64,000 bases of DNA from Acidimicrobiia bacterium (lineage in GTDB: Bacteria > Actinomycetota > Acidimicrobiia > Spongiisociales > ZC4RG35), in contig JACCTH010000021.1 in assembly GCA_013812505.1 (NCBI GenBank), forward strand, positions 1-64,000, read 5' to 3'. The notes beneath the pieces are model-generated. The model was not told the DNA's origin. It saw nothing but the letters and a program-made list of their open reading frames with translations, and ran no database searches. The first letter of the stretch is position 1; every line of letters begins with the position of its first letter. Shown here in pieces: positions 8,303 to 16,199 of this stretch. The translations under genes and the position numbers were made by a program.

Positions 8303-9237
8303 TCGAAATCCGCCGGGGCCGTCTCGAAGATCACGAAGCGATAGCGGCAATTGCCACCGACACATTCGAGTGGGGGGATTACGTCGCTTCTGTCTATCCG
8401 GAATGGCTCGAGGAAGCCGACGGCGAGGCGCTCGTCGCGGTCGACGAGAACGACCAGGCAATCGCCGTTGTGCACGTGCGCCTCTTGGCGCCGCAAGAAG
8501 GTTGGATCTCAGGGGCGAGGGTGGCGGGTGATCACCGCCGCCAAGGGGTCGGCTCCTTGCTCAACCAGGCGGCACAAAGCTGGTTGCAGAACCGGGGAGC
8601 GGTGGTCGCCCGTTTGACCACCGAGGAAGACAACAAAGCGGCGCGGTCTCAGGTGGAGAAGCTCGGCTATCGCCCCGTGGCCAATTTCATCCACGGCCAC
8701 CGGTCATTTCCGCCCCTCGGAGTCACGAACGGACGACCGCGGCCGGCGCTCGCGGAGCGTGCGAACGGACGACCGCGGCCGGCGCTCGCGGAGCGTGCGA
8801 ACGGACGACCGCGGCCGGCGCTCGCGGAGCGTTTTGATCTCGCCCCAGCCGCGGAAGCGGAGCCGGCGTTCGTGGTCTTTTCGAGCGGCGGGCTGGCCCG
8901 CTCGGCCCACGGTCTCTTTGCCTCCGACGGCTGGAACTTTCGTCGCCTGCACCACGCCGACCTGGTCAGTGCCGCGCGGCGACGCCAGCTTTGGACCTGC
9001 CCCTCGGGTTGGGTGGCAATTCGCCCGTCCGAGGAGAGGATGTGGGTGAGCCTCTTGGTCACTAGCGCCGAAGATTCCCGAGGAGCGATTCGAGCCTTGG
9101 TTGATCTCGGCGAGGAACACGGTGTGGAGTCGATGGAGCTGATCGTGCCTCGAATCGGGTGGCTAGAAGAAGCCTTAGCAAGCGAGTGGGTAATGCTTGC
9201 CTACCCCAACGTGGTCTACGAGCGACCGCTCCCTTAG
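8299..9237 (+). CDS. GNAT-family acetyltransferase with an internal 12-residue tandem repeat
   Basis: The GTG at 8299 overlaps the argS stop (GTGA) and gives a 312-residue protein. The first half is a GNAT domain with the acetyl-CoA loop GDHRRQGVGSLL (about residues 76-88) and the typical NKAARSQVEKLGY ending. The second half, from about residue 190, looks like a second degenerate GNAT-like domain (WVSLLVTSAEDSRGAIRALV...). Between them lie three copies of the 12-residue unit ANGRPRPALAER, encoded by 36-bp tandem repeats, forming a basic Pro-rich linker. The acetylated substrate is unknown. A link to ArgRS is only suggested by the overlap. Confidence 0.8.
   Translation: MIEIRRGRLEDHEAIAAIATDTFEWGDYVASVYPEWLEEADGEALVAVDENDQAIAVVHVRLLAPQEGWISGARVAGDHRRQGVGSLLNQAAQSWLQNRGAVVARLTTEEDNKAARSQVEKLGYRPVANFIHGHRSFPPLGVTNGRPRPALAERANGRPRPALAERANGRPRPALAERFDLAPAAEAEPAFVVFSSGGLARSAHGLFASDGWNFRRLHHADLVSAARRRQLWTCPSGWVAIRPSEERMWVSLLVTSAEDSRGAIRALVDLGEEHGVESMELIVPRIGWLEEALASEWVMLAYPNVVYERPLP
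8725..8832 (+). repeat. Three 36-bp tandem repeats inside the GNAT gene
   Basis: The units are 8725-8760, 8761-8796 and 8797-8832. Units 2 and 3 are identical, and unit 1 differs only in its first bases. Each contains CGCTCGCGGAGCG, a small hairpin, and CCGCGGCCGG. The 36-bp length preserves the reading frame, adding 12 residues per unit. The perfect identity points to recent expansion. Confidence 0.95.
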
Positions 9238-9824
9238 CTAAGAAGGATCAACGCCATGAGCCACACAACGAACATGGCGGGCAGCTCCACCTCGATCCCC
9301 TCGTCGCCGAGCAAGACCGGATGCCGCAGGATCCAGGCCAGGGGAACCCCGATGAGAGGCACGGGCCAAAGCCCGCCGACTCCCGCCAAGCGCATCAGCT
9401 CGACTCCTTTCGCCAACGGAGCGGGAAAATCCTCCACCAGCGGACGGAGTACACCAGCTGCGTAGATCAGGCCAATCCCCACCACTACCGAGCTCAGCGC
9501 TCTCGTCACGGCTCGTTCCAGTTCGTTGTGGACGAACGCGCGATTGTTACGCCGGGCCGGTCCCTCAGAAGCGATTCCCATGAGAAAGGCGCCGGCCACT
9601 CCGAGGACCATCGCCGTCACCAGCCCGGTTCCCGTCGACAGGTCGGTCTCGCGATCCACCAAGCCGAAACCGGCGAGCACCAATGCGATCCCGAGCCCGC
9701 CAAGCGCGGCGCCCAGCGTGTAGAGACCGAGATCGAGCATCGTGGCGAACGAGTTGGTGATGAGGCGGAGGTAGTAACGCCAATCCTCGCCTCGTGCACG
9801 GCCAACCGCCGAATCAGTCATCAC
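9234..9824 (-). CDS. Small integral membrane protein, last gene of the glc operon
   Basis: The 196-residue protein has about five hydrophobic segments (LYTLGAALGGLGIALVLAG, LVTAMVLGVAGAFLMGI, VVVGIGLIYAAGVL, LWPVPLIGVPLAWIL, LPAMFVVWLMALILL). A charged loop in the middle contains RRNNRAFVHNELERAVTRAL. No family is recognised. The GTG start at 9824 (or ATG 9821) overlaps the glcF stop, so it is translationally coupled to glycolate oxidation genes. A role in that pathway, such as membrane attachment or transport, is only inferred from position. Its 3' end overlaps the GNAT gene by 4 bp. Confidence 0.65.
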   Translation of the reverse strand: MMTDSAVGRARGEDWRYYLRLITNSFATMLDLGLYTLGAALGGLGIALVLAGFGLVDRETDLSTGTGLVTAMVLGVAGAFLMGIASEGPARRNNRAFVHNELERAVTRALSSVVVGIGLIYAAGVLRPLVEDFPAPLAKGVELMRLAGVGGLWPVPLIGVPLAWILRHPVLLGDEGIEVELPAMFVVWLMALILLS

Positions 9825-11050
9825 AGAAGGACATGATCGCTGCTGGAGCGTATCGACTCAAGATAAAGCTCGACGGGATGGGCGACGCGATAGCCTTTCG
9901 GCAGGTGTGAACGCAGTTGCATCTCACAGCCCGGGTTGGCGCTGGCGATGAGTGTGGTCGTGGCTGCGCTCGCGGCCAAAGCAGCGATACGTTCGCCGAG
10001 TTGATGCGAAGCCTCCGGATGGGTAAGGCTGTAAATCCCGGCGGCGCCGCAACAGATTCCGTCGGGGTCGGCATCGACCGTGGCCAGTCCCGCCGCCGCC
10101 AGTATCTCCCGCGGGGCGGAAGTGATGCGCTGGGCATGTCGCAAATGACAGGGATCGTGGACTACGACGGCTTCGCCGGTGACGGGTAGCCGCGGGAGGG
10201 CGCCTTCGGCAATGAGCCTCGCGATGAGCTCGGTGATGTCAAGGGTTTTGGCGGCGAGAGCGGCACCCTCGCTATTGAGTTTGTCGTAACCCTTGAGGTG
10301 GGCGCTGCATCCCGCTGCCGTCGCCACAACCACGTCCGCGGAGGCGAAGGCGGCCACGTTGGCGGCGGCCAAGCGCCTTCCGGACTTGATGTTGCCATCA
10401 TGGACTGCCAGCGCACCGCAGCAGGTCTGGCTCGCAGGGGTCACCACCTGATAGCCGGCGAGGTCCAGGAGCTCGATTGCCGCCTGATTGACATTCCCGA
10501 ACCATTTGTCCATGACGCACCCGACCAGGAGCCCTACCCGCGGGCCGTTCACGATCTGGGCCCGACGGGGACGAGCCTGGAGTCCTCGCAGCCCGCGTAA
10601 TGAGCGCTGGGCGGGTCCCTCCCTCAGCAGCGATGGACCCAGCTTTTGCAAGAGCTTGATGAGGTCGGTCGCGACACCGACGATGCCTCGGTTGGGAATC
10701 ACCCGACCAAGGACGAAGTGGCGAAGCCCGCGGCCGACGGTCGGGTGGGCAGCAGCCACCTCGGCGCGGGCGCCTTCCATCGCCCGGCCGAAGGGCACCA
10801 TGCTCGGGCACACTGCTTCGCAGGCGCGGCAGTTGAGGCAGAAAGACATCGCCTCCTCGAATTCATCGTCGATGGCGATGACTCCCTCCGCCACCCCTCG
10901 CATTGCTGCGAGACGCCCGCGCGGCGACGCAGTTTCGAGGCCGGTTAGCCGGAAGGTCGGGCAGTGCGGGAGGCATAGTCCGCAAGCCACGCAGGCGTTG
11001 AGCTCGGCGGTCGTCGGGGCGAAGTCAGTGCGCCAGACCTGCGCAGTCAT
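9821..11050 (-). CDS. glcF: Glycolate oxidase iron-sulfur subunit GlcF
   Basis: The 409-residue protein carries two ferredoxin-like 4Fe-4S motifs near the N-terminus (CVACGLCLPHCP and CLNCRACEAVCPS) and two cysteine-rich CCG domains further on (TCCGALAVHDG, CCGAAGIYSL). This is the layout of GlcF and related (S)-2-hydroxyacid dehydrogenase Fe-S subunits. It passes electrons from the GlcD/GlcE flavoproteins to the respiratory chain at the inner membrane face. The ATG at 11050 shares one base with the glcE stop (TGATG). An upstream in-frame start would overlap glcE by about 100 bp and is less likely. Confidence 0.9.
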   Translation of the reverse strand: MTAQVWRTDFAPTTAELNACVACGLCLPHCPTFRLTGLETASPRGRLAAMRGVAEGVIAIDDEFEEAMSFCLNCRACEAVCPSMVPFGRAMEGARAEVAAAHPTVGRGLRHFVLGRVIPNRGIVGVATDLIKLLQKLGPSLLREGPAQRSLRGLRGLQARPRRAQIVNGPRVGLLVGCVMDKWFGNVNQAAIELLDLAGYQVVTPASQTCCGALAVHDGNIKSGRRLAAANVAAFASADVVVATAAGCSAHLKGYDKLNSEGAALAAKTLDITELIARLIAEGALPRLPVTGEAVVVHDPCHLRHAQRITSAPREILAAAGLATVDADPDGICCGAAGIYSLTHPEASHQLGERIAALAASAATTTLIASANPGCEMQLRSHLPKGYRVAHPVELYLESIRSSSDHVLL

Positions 11051-12132
11051 CAGATTCGTCCGGGCAGCCGCCCCGGATTGATCACCCTTTGAGGATCGAA
11101 GGCGGCGATCAACTTGCGCTGCAGGTCGAGCGTTGGCGGCGGGGTTCCCCACGGGTCGAAGCCGTCGTCCGCAGCACGGGTGACGATGAGAGCGCCGCCG
11201 ACTGCCTCGGCTTTTGAACGAAGCATCGCCATTCCGTCGCTTGAGGGAGCCGCGATGGTGATCTCGCCGATGCCTACCTGATGGATGAAGTCTGCATCGG
11301 CCGGCATGCCGGCAATGAGACCCGCCGCGGTTTGAGGAGGAACCCTGAGCGAAAAAGCCCAGGTGCGGTAGGGCACGGCTGGCCAGACGAGCTCGTTTTG
11401 GGTTTCGCCTCCGAGCCGCGTCACCTGATTACCAACTTCGGCCTCGGTGCCACCCAGGTAGATCTTCGTCGAGGAGCGGTCACTCAACACCGCCAGCGGA
11501 CGATGAACGTCGACCAGCCGGCCGGGCTCGATCGTCAATGTGGCGGTTGAGCGCGGGGTGGGCCACAACTTGAGACAGCACGAGACGATGACGCCGAGCG
11601 ACCCGAAGGAGCCGACAACCACCCGCGGCAAGTCATAGCCGGTGACGTTTTTCACTACCCGGCCGCCGCCCTTCACGATCCGGCCGTCACCAGTCACGGC
11701 CTGCACCTCGAGGATTCGGTCACGAGTCGGGCCATAGCGAGCGCGGCGGAAGCCGGAGACGCCTGCGGCCATCATGCCGCCCACTGTCCCCCCTCCTGGA
11801 TCCTCAGGGAGCACCGCGGTCTGGCCGCGGGTGGCGAGTAGTGCTTCGAGATCGGCGATTTTCACGCCACCCTCGACGACGACCGTGAGATCGTCAGGTT
11901 CCCAATCGATCACCCGGGCGAGGTGATCGGTGAAGATCACCAGATCGGGATCGACGCGGTATCCGATTCCCTGGTGGGTGCCACCTCCCCAGATCAGCGT
12001 GTGGCGTTTCTTAGCGGTCGCCTCTGCCAGCGTTTCTGCCATCTCGTCGATGGAGCTGGGATGAAGTGTTTCGACTCCTTCGCCCAATAGCGCTCGACTC
12101 GCAACCTCGGTTCGGGCGGCGCGAATGCTCAC
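11050..12132 (-). CDS. glcE: Glycolate oxidase FAD-binding subunit GlcE
   Basis: This is the smaller FAD_binding_4 subunit of glycolate oxidase. The start is the GTG at 12132, overlapping the glcD stop (GTGA) and giving 360 residues. Longer readings overlap glcD in another frame and encode low-complexity, non-conserved sequence. The PCMH-type FAD-binding domain has EDPGGGTVGGMMAAGVSG and GGGRVVKNVTGYDLPRVVVG, both characteristic of GlcE. The C-terminus ends in the usual FDPQRVINPGRLPGRI. It works in a complex with GlcD and GlcF to oxidise glycolate to glyoxylate. Confidence 0.9.
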   Translation of the reverse strand: MSIRAARTEVASRALLGEGVETLHPSSIDEMAETLAEATAKKRHTLIWGGGTHQGIGYRVDPDLVIFTDHLARVIDWEPDDLTVVVEGGVKIADLEALLATRGQTAVLPEDPGGGTVGGMMAAGVSGFRRARYGPTRDRILEVQAVTGDGRIVKGGGRVVKNVTGYDLPRVVVGSFGSLGVIVSCCLKLWPTPRSTATLTIEPGRLVDVHRPLAVLSDRSSTKIYLGGTEAEVGNQVTRLGGETQNELVWPAVPYRTWAFSLRVPPQTAAGLIAGMPADADFIHQVGIGEITIAAPSSDGMAMLRSKAEAVGGALIVTRAADDGFDPWGTPPPTLDLQRKLIAAFDPQRVINPGRLPGRI

Positions 12133-13541
12133 ACCCAGGCTCCGGGCGGGACTGATGCGCCGAGATCGAAGCAGCGAGCGCCGGTTGGCAGCACCTTTCC
12201 GGGGTTGAAGCGATTGTGCGGATCGAAAGTTTCCTTGATCCGCGCCTGCGCATCGAGGTCGGTGGCGCTGAACATCAACGGCATCAGATCGCGTTTCTCC
12301 CTGCCGATCCCGTGCTCGCCGCTCAGCACTCCACCCACTGCAACACAGGCTGCGACCAACTCGTCCGCGGCCTGTTGCACCTTCTCGGTCATCCCCGGAA
12401 CCGAAGCGTCGAAAACCATCAATGGATGCAAGTTGCCGTCGCCGGCATGAAACACATTGAGCATTTGCAACTCGTGACGGGCCCCGATCTCGTAGACCTT
12501 GGCCATCGTCTCGACCAGACGAGTGCGGGGAACGACGGTGTCGTGGAGGTAGTAGTTGGGGGCCGCCTGCGCCACCGCTCCAAACGCGGCTTTGCGACCT
12601 TTCCAAAGCAGCGCTCGCTCGCTGTCATCGGCCGCCATCCGCACGTCGCGGGCATGGTGAGCGTGAGCAACCTCGGCCATGACCTTGGCCTCGGCTTCCA
12701 CCGCCGCCGTGTCGCCGACGACTTCGGCCAACAGGATCGCGGTCGCGTCGGTGGGGAGCCCGGCGTGGAGCCAGTTCTCGACTGCCCGAGTGATCGCTTG
12801 GTCCATCATCTCGAGCGCCGCCGGCACGATCCCGGCGGCGATGATTCCGGACACGGTGGCGGCCGCGTCGGCAATGGAATCGAAGGAGCAAAGCAGCGTG
12901 CGCACATCGGGAGGATTGGGAAGCAGCCTGACCAAGATCTTGGTGACGATGGCGAGCGTTCCCTCGGAGCCGACGAGGAGGCCGCGCAGATCGAGCCCGA
13001 TCGGGTCGGGCGCCGCCGAACCAACCATGGCGACCGACCCGTCGGCAAGGACCACTTCGAGGGCGAGCACATGGTTGACGGTCGATCCCTCGGCAAGGCA
13101 ATGCGGGCCTCCCGAGTTGTTGGCGACGTTGCCGCCGATGGTGCAGGCGGCCTGGGAGGACGGGTCGGGCGCGAAGTGGAGCGCGTAAGGCTCGGCGGCC
13201 TTCGACAAATCGAGGTTGATCACCCCTGGTCCGACCAAGGCGGTTCGGTTGTCGGGGTCGATCTCCTCGATCCGGTTCATCTTGGTCGTGACGAGCACGA
13301 TGCCCCCCTCAGTGGCGACGGCGCCGGCAGCGAGCCCGGTGCCGGCGCCTCGAGCGACCACCGGCACTTCGTGGCGGTTCGCAATCTCAACGACTCTTAC
13401 GACCTCCGCGGTCGTCTCGGGTAGTACGACCACCGCCGGTTGTCCTCGATACACGCCCGCGTCTCGGCCGTACACGTGAAGCGCGAGCGGCGTCTGAAGC
13501 ACGCGCTCGGCGTCTAGGGCGGCGATTAGTTCGTCATACAT
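12129..13541 (-). CDS. glcD: Glycolate oxidase catalytic subunit GlcD
   Basis: This 470-residue FAD-linked oxidase oxidises glycolate (or another 2-hydroxyacid such as D-lactate) to the 2-oxoacid. The PCMH FAD domain is at about residues 35-215, with VVARGAGTGLAAGAV and GGNVANNSGGPHCL. The C-terminal FAD-oxidase domain ends with SGEHGIGREKRDLM and FDPHNRFNPGKVLP, the hallmark of the GlcD/D-lactate dehydrogenase group. The ATG at 13541 follows a GTGATAAAAACG stretch that lies in an inverted-repeat copy. It is the first gene of glcD-glcE-glcF-membrane protein. Confidence 0.92.
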   Translation of the reverse strand: MYDELIAALDAERVLQTPLALHVYGRDAGVYRGQPAVVVLPETTAEVVRVVEIANRHEVPVVARGAGTGLAAGAVATEGGIVLVTTKMNRIEEIDPDNRTALVGPGVINLDLSKAAEPYALHFAPDPSSQAACTIGGNVANNSGGPHCLAEGSTVNHVLALEVVLADGSVAMVGSAAPDPIGLDLRGLLVGSEGTLAIVTKILVRLLPNPPDVRTLLCSFDSIADAAATVSGIIAAGIVPAALEMMDQAITRAVENWLHAGLPTDATAILLAEVVGDTAAVEAEAKVMAEVAHAHHARDVRMAADDSERALLWKGRKAAFGAVAQAAPNYYLHDTVVPRTRLVETMAKVYEIGARHELQMLNVFHAGDGNLHPLMVFDASVPGMTEKVQQAADELVAACVAVGGVLSGEHGIGREKRDLMPLMFSATDLDAQARIKETFDPHNRFNPGKVLPTGARCFDLGASVPPGAWV

Positions 13542-13545
13542 AGGT

Positions 13546-13572
13546 CGTTTTTATCACCAAATCGGCCCCTCC
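13546..13572 (+). repeat. Left inverted repeat of DUF559 cassette 1
   Basis: The 27-nt sequence starts CGTTTTTATCACCAAATCGG. It is matched in reverse complement at 24 of 27 positions by 14634-14660 on the other side of the DUF559 gene. It overlaps the last codons and stop of that gene and begins 4 bp upstream of the glcD ATG. Confidence 0.75.
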
Positions 13573-14519
13573 AAGGACCCGATCGGTCGCGAAAACGATT
13601 TCGCCTGCACTGCACCATGGGCTTCAGTCACCTTCCGGGCCACCGTCCACGGCTGTGAGAAGATCTCGAAGTCCCAGACCTCGACTACGACAAAGCCCAT
13701 CCGCTCGTGACGTGCTCGCCGTTCGGCATCGGCGTTTCGATCGGTCAGTGATGTGTGATAGCGCTCGCTCATTGCCTCGACGATCAGCGGGCAGTCGTCG
13801 GCGAGAAAATCGACACGTCCGCTCCAGTTCTCATCGCCGACGTCGACCTGGCGTCGAAACCGGATGCCGTGCGGCGACATGATCTGGTCGAACCTTGACT
13901 CGAGATTCGAGGCTGGCGGCACCCATTCGCCTGGCCTTTGTTTCCGAATCTTTCGCATTAATACAGTGCCGTTGCGTCCCGACCTGCCAAGCCGAAGAAT
14001 CAGCTCATCGAAGAGCCGCCCGTTGATCAGGCGCAATGACCAGGCCGAATCGACTGCGCGAGCCACTCGGTCGGGAGAAATACTGCCAGCCATCTGGAAG
14101 AGCGCGAATCCGGGAGAGACGACGGGAACGAGCCGGTGAACCTTCTGGCACCAGTCCGGGATAACCGTGGAATGGTGAACCTTGATTCCATGGTCGGGCT
14201 GCCGCCAGTGATGTACTCGTTCAATCGACACGTGGATCTTTTCGAGGCGAAACCCGGCTAGACCCCACCAGTATCCGGCCGTCGTATGAGAGATGTGGGC
14301 ACCTTCGCCGACCTCGAGAACTGCTGCGATCAGCTGTTGCGCAGGCGTAGAAACACTGCCCGCGAGTCTCAGCACCTGATCACTCAGTGGCTCTAGGGCG
14401 CCGGTGTCGACACGGTAGCGAATCGCCTTCTGGGTCACGCCCGCAGCGAGAAGCTGACGGCGACTCACCAACATCTCTTGGCGGCGAGCGAACTGGCGAA
14501 TGACTTCGTCGCTCTGCAT
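13554..14519 (-). CDS. AbiEi-like N-terminal domain plus DUF559 (PD-(D/E)XK nuclease-like) protein, cassette 1
   Basis: The 321-residue protein has a winged-helix-type N-terminus (SRRQLLAAGVTQKAIRYRVDTGALEPL), as in AbiEi-family antitoxins. A middle domain follows, then a C-terminal Vsr/DUF559-like fold with a nuclease-type core (GRVDFLADDCPLIVEAMSE, then VVVEVWDFEIF). Asp in RVDF and Glu in VEAMSE fit the D...ExK-like metal site, but the usual Lys/Asp-Gly is replaced by Ala-Met, so activity is uncertain. No AbiEii toxin gene is adjacent, so this is a solitary copy. It is bracketed by 27-nt inverted repeats and reads with glcD and hyuB on the minus strand. A paralogue sits at 32620-33522. Confidence 0.78.
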   Translation of the reverse strand: MQSDEVIRQFARRQEMLVSRRQLLAAGVTQKAIRYRVDTGALEPLSDQVLRLAGSVSTPAQQLIAAVLEVGEGAHISHTTAGYWWGLAGFRLEKIHVSIERVHHWRQPDHGIKVHHSTVIPDWCQKVHRLVPVVSPGFALFQMAGSISPDRVARAVDSAWSLRLINGRLFDELILRLGRSGRNGTVLMRKIRKQRPGEWVPPASNLESRFDQIMSPHGIRFRRQVDVGDENWSGRVDFLADDCPLIVEAMSERYHTSLTDRNADAERRARHERMGFVVVEVWDFEIFSQPWTVARKVTEAHGAVQAKSFSRPIGSLEGPIW

Positions 14520-14618
14520 TTCCCGAGCGTGTCGCGCGACAAGTGCGATTGGAAGAGTGATGTTCTCGCTTGGATTTCGCGAGAATCGGCCGGCATGCTG
14601 GCCGATTCGGTTTTCGCT

Positions 14619-14650
14619 ACCAAATCGGCCCCAGCAGGGGGCGGTTTGGT
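14619..14650. repeat. 14-bp-stem hairpin overlapping the right inverted repeat
   Basis: ACCAAATCGGCCCC (14619-14632) pairs with GGGGGCGGTTTGGT (14637-14650) at 13 of 14 positions, counting one G-T pair, around an AGCA loop. One arm is a second, direct copy of the left repeat core. It lacks a following T-run on either strand, so it is not a classical terminator. Confidence 0.65.
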
Positions 14651-14660
14651 GATAAAAACG
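14634..14660 (-). repeat. Right inverted repeat of DUF559 cassette 1
   Basis: In reverse complement this reads CGTTTTTATCACCAAACCGC and matches 13546-13572 at 24 of 27 positions. It ends 3 bp before the hyuB stop codon. The same core lies 2 bp beyond another minus-strand stop codon at 57324-57343. Confidence 0.75.
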
Positions 14661-14663
14661 CTG

Positions 14664-16199
14664 CTAGGACCTCCCGTAGCCGCCGCCACCTGGGGTGCGG
14701 ACGAGGAGGCGGGTGCCGGGCGACACGGTGAGGGTGGTCTTGGCCGGCAACCGTTCCGGGGAGGCGCCAGGTCGGAGGAGCCAGTCCTCTCCGCAAGCGC
14801 CGGGTCCGCCCCCGGACAGGCCCCAGGGCTGGTGACGACGGCGTTCTCCGATCAAGGAGAGCTCGCACTCCTCCAGGAACTCGATCTCGCGCTCGAGCCC
14901 TTCCCCGCCACGAAAGCGGCCCTCGCCGCCGGAGTCGCGCCGGAGCGTGTACCGAGTCACCCGAAACGGATAGTGCTGGTGTAGCGACTCGACGGGCGTG
15001 TTGGCGGTGTTGGTCATCCCGGTGTGGATCCCCGATTGTCCCGCTTTGGTGGGACGTCCACCTTGACCTCCGCCCAGCGTCTCGTAGTAGGCGAAGCGCT
15101 CGTTCCCGATCAAGACGTTGTTCATGGTGCCCTGGCTCGCCGCGGGGACCCGTTCCGGTGCCGCCCCCGCCAACGCGCCCAGCAGAACATCGGCGATCCG
15201 TTGGCTGGTCTCCACGTTTCCAGCCGCCACTGCCACTCCATCGATCGCGTTCACCAATGAACCCGGCGGCGCGGTGAGACGCAGCGGCCGATAACAGCCT
15301 CCGTTGGCCGGGATCGTCGGGTCAGTCGCCACCCGCACGGCGTAATAGAGACACGATCGAGTGACTGCCTCAACCGCGTTCAGGTTCCCCTTGATTTGGG
15401 AATCAGTGCCCGTGAAGTCGGCAACGAGCTCGCCGTCGCCCACCGTCACCGCCACTCGGATCGCGAGGTCGACTTCGCCCCATTCGATCCAATCCTCGAA
15501 GGCAAAGGTGCCTTCGTTCAGATTCGCCAGCGCGGATCGCATTCGCCGCTCGCCATAGTCGAGCAACGCCCTGGCCAAGTCGAGATATCCAGAAACGTCG
15601 TCGCCGGCCACCTCGGTGAGGCGCAGCGCCCCGAGCTCATTGGCCCCGAGTTGAGCCGCCAGATCTCCCGCTCTCTCGCGTGGGGTTCTGGTTGCCCGGA
15701 GGAACGGTTCATGGAACTCCTCGAGCCAGCTCCCATCTCGGACCGCGGCCATCGGGGAGACAACATGGCCTTCCTGCACGAGCCGGGTGGCGAAAGTCGG
15801 CATCGAGCCCGGCGCTTCGCCGCCGACGTCTGCGTGATGGGCCCGATTGGCAACCCAGCCGATGAGAGCCGAGCGGACAAAAACCGGACGGACCAGGGTT
15901 AGGTCATTGAGATGAGTGCCGCCTGCGAACGGATCGTTCACCGCATACTGCAGCCCGGGCACCGGGTTGAAGCGCTCGATGACCGCCGACACCGAGGCGG
16001 GCATCGAGCCAAGATGTACCGGGATGTGCTCGGCTTGCGCGACCATCTCTCCGGCCGGATCGAAGATCGCGACCGAGCAGTCGGCCCGCTCTTTGATGTT
16101 CGGTGAGTGGGCGGTTCTTCGCAGCACATCCCCCATCTCGCTGGCCACCGCCGCTATGCGGTTACGAAACACCTCAAGGGAGATCGGATCGATCACCAA
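14664..16199 (-). CDS. hyuB: Hydantoinase B / oxoprolinase-type subunit
   Basis: The 511-residue protein matches the HyuB half of the ATP-dependent hydantoinase/5-oxoprolinase/acetone carboxylase superfamily. Typical blocks include ISLEVFRNRIAAVASEMG at the N-terminus, HLNDLTLVRPVF, the GTDSQIKGNLNAVEAVTRS block and the C-terminal RDSGGEGRFRGGEGL. It overlaps the hyuA stop by 7 bp and acts with HyuA as a two-subunit enzyme. N-methylhydantoin, 5-oxoproline and aromatic ketones are all possible substrates and cannot be separated by eye. Its stop is 3 bp from the right repeat of DUF559 cassette 1. Confidence 0.87.
   Translation of the reverse strand: MVIDPISLEVFRNRIAAVASEMGDVLRRTAHSPNIKERADCSVAIFDPAGEMVAQAEHIPVHLGSMPASVSAVIERFNPVPGLQYAVNDPFAGGTHLNDLTLVRPVFVRSALIGWVANRAHHADVGGEAPGSMPTFATRLVQEGHVVSPMAAVRDGSWLEEFHEPFLRATRTPRERAGDLAAQLGANELGALRLTEVAGDDVSGYLDLARALLDYGERRMRSALANLNEGTFAFEDWIEWGEVDLAIRVAVTVGDGELVADFTGTDSQIKGNLNAVEAVTRSCLYYAVRVATDPTIPANGGCYRPLRLTAPPGSLVNAIDGVAVAAGNVETSQRIADVLLGALAGAAPERVPAASQGTMNNVLIGNERFAYYETLGGGQGGRPTKAGQSGIHTGMTNTANTPVESLHQHYPFRVTRYTLRRDSGGEGRFRGGEGLEREIEFLEECELSLIGERRRHQPWGLSGGGPGACGEDWLLRPGASPERLPAKTTLTVSPGTRLLVRTPGGGGYGRS

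Noticed and set aside
8725-8832. 36-bp repeats considered as a CRISPR array
   Set aside because: The units are directly adjacent with no spacers and lie in frame inside a GNAT gene; no cas genes are near.
11050-12606. 518-codon reading of glcE
   Set aside because: The first 158 codons overlap glcD in another frame and are non-conserved; GTG 12132 at a GTGA junction gives the normal GlcE length.
12216-13424. Long open frame antisense to glcD (402 codons)
   Set aside because: The encoded sequence is low-complexity His/Gly/Arg-rich and the opposite strand encodes a clear GlcD; it is a shadow of high-GC codon usage.
13554-14519. Complete AbiE toxin-antitoxin system
   Set aside because: Only an AbiEi-like domain is present, fused to DUF559; no AbiEii nucleotidyltransferase toxin is adjacent here or at 32620-33522.
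14619-14650. Hairpin considered as a rho-independent terminator of hyuB
   Set aside because: No T-run follows on either strand, and one arm is a copy of the cassette repeat, so an inverted-repeat origin fits better.
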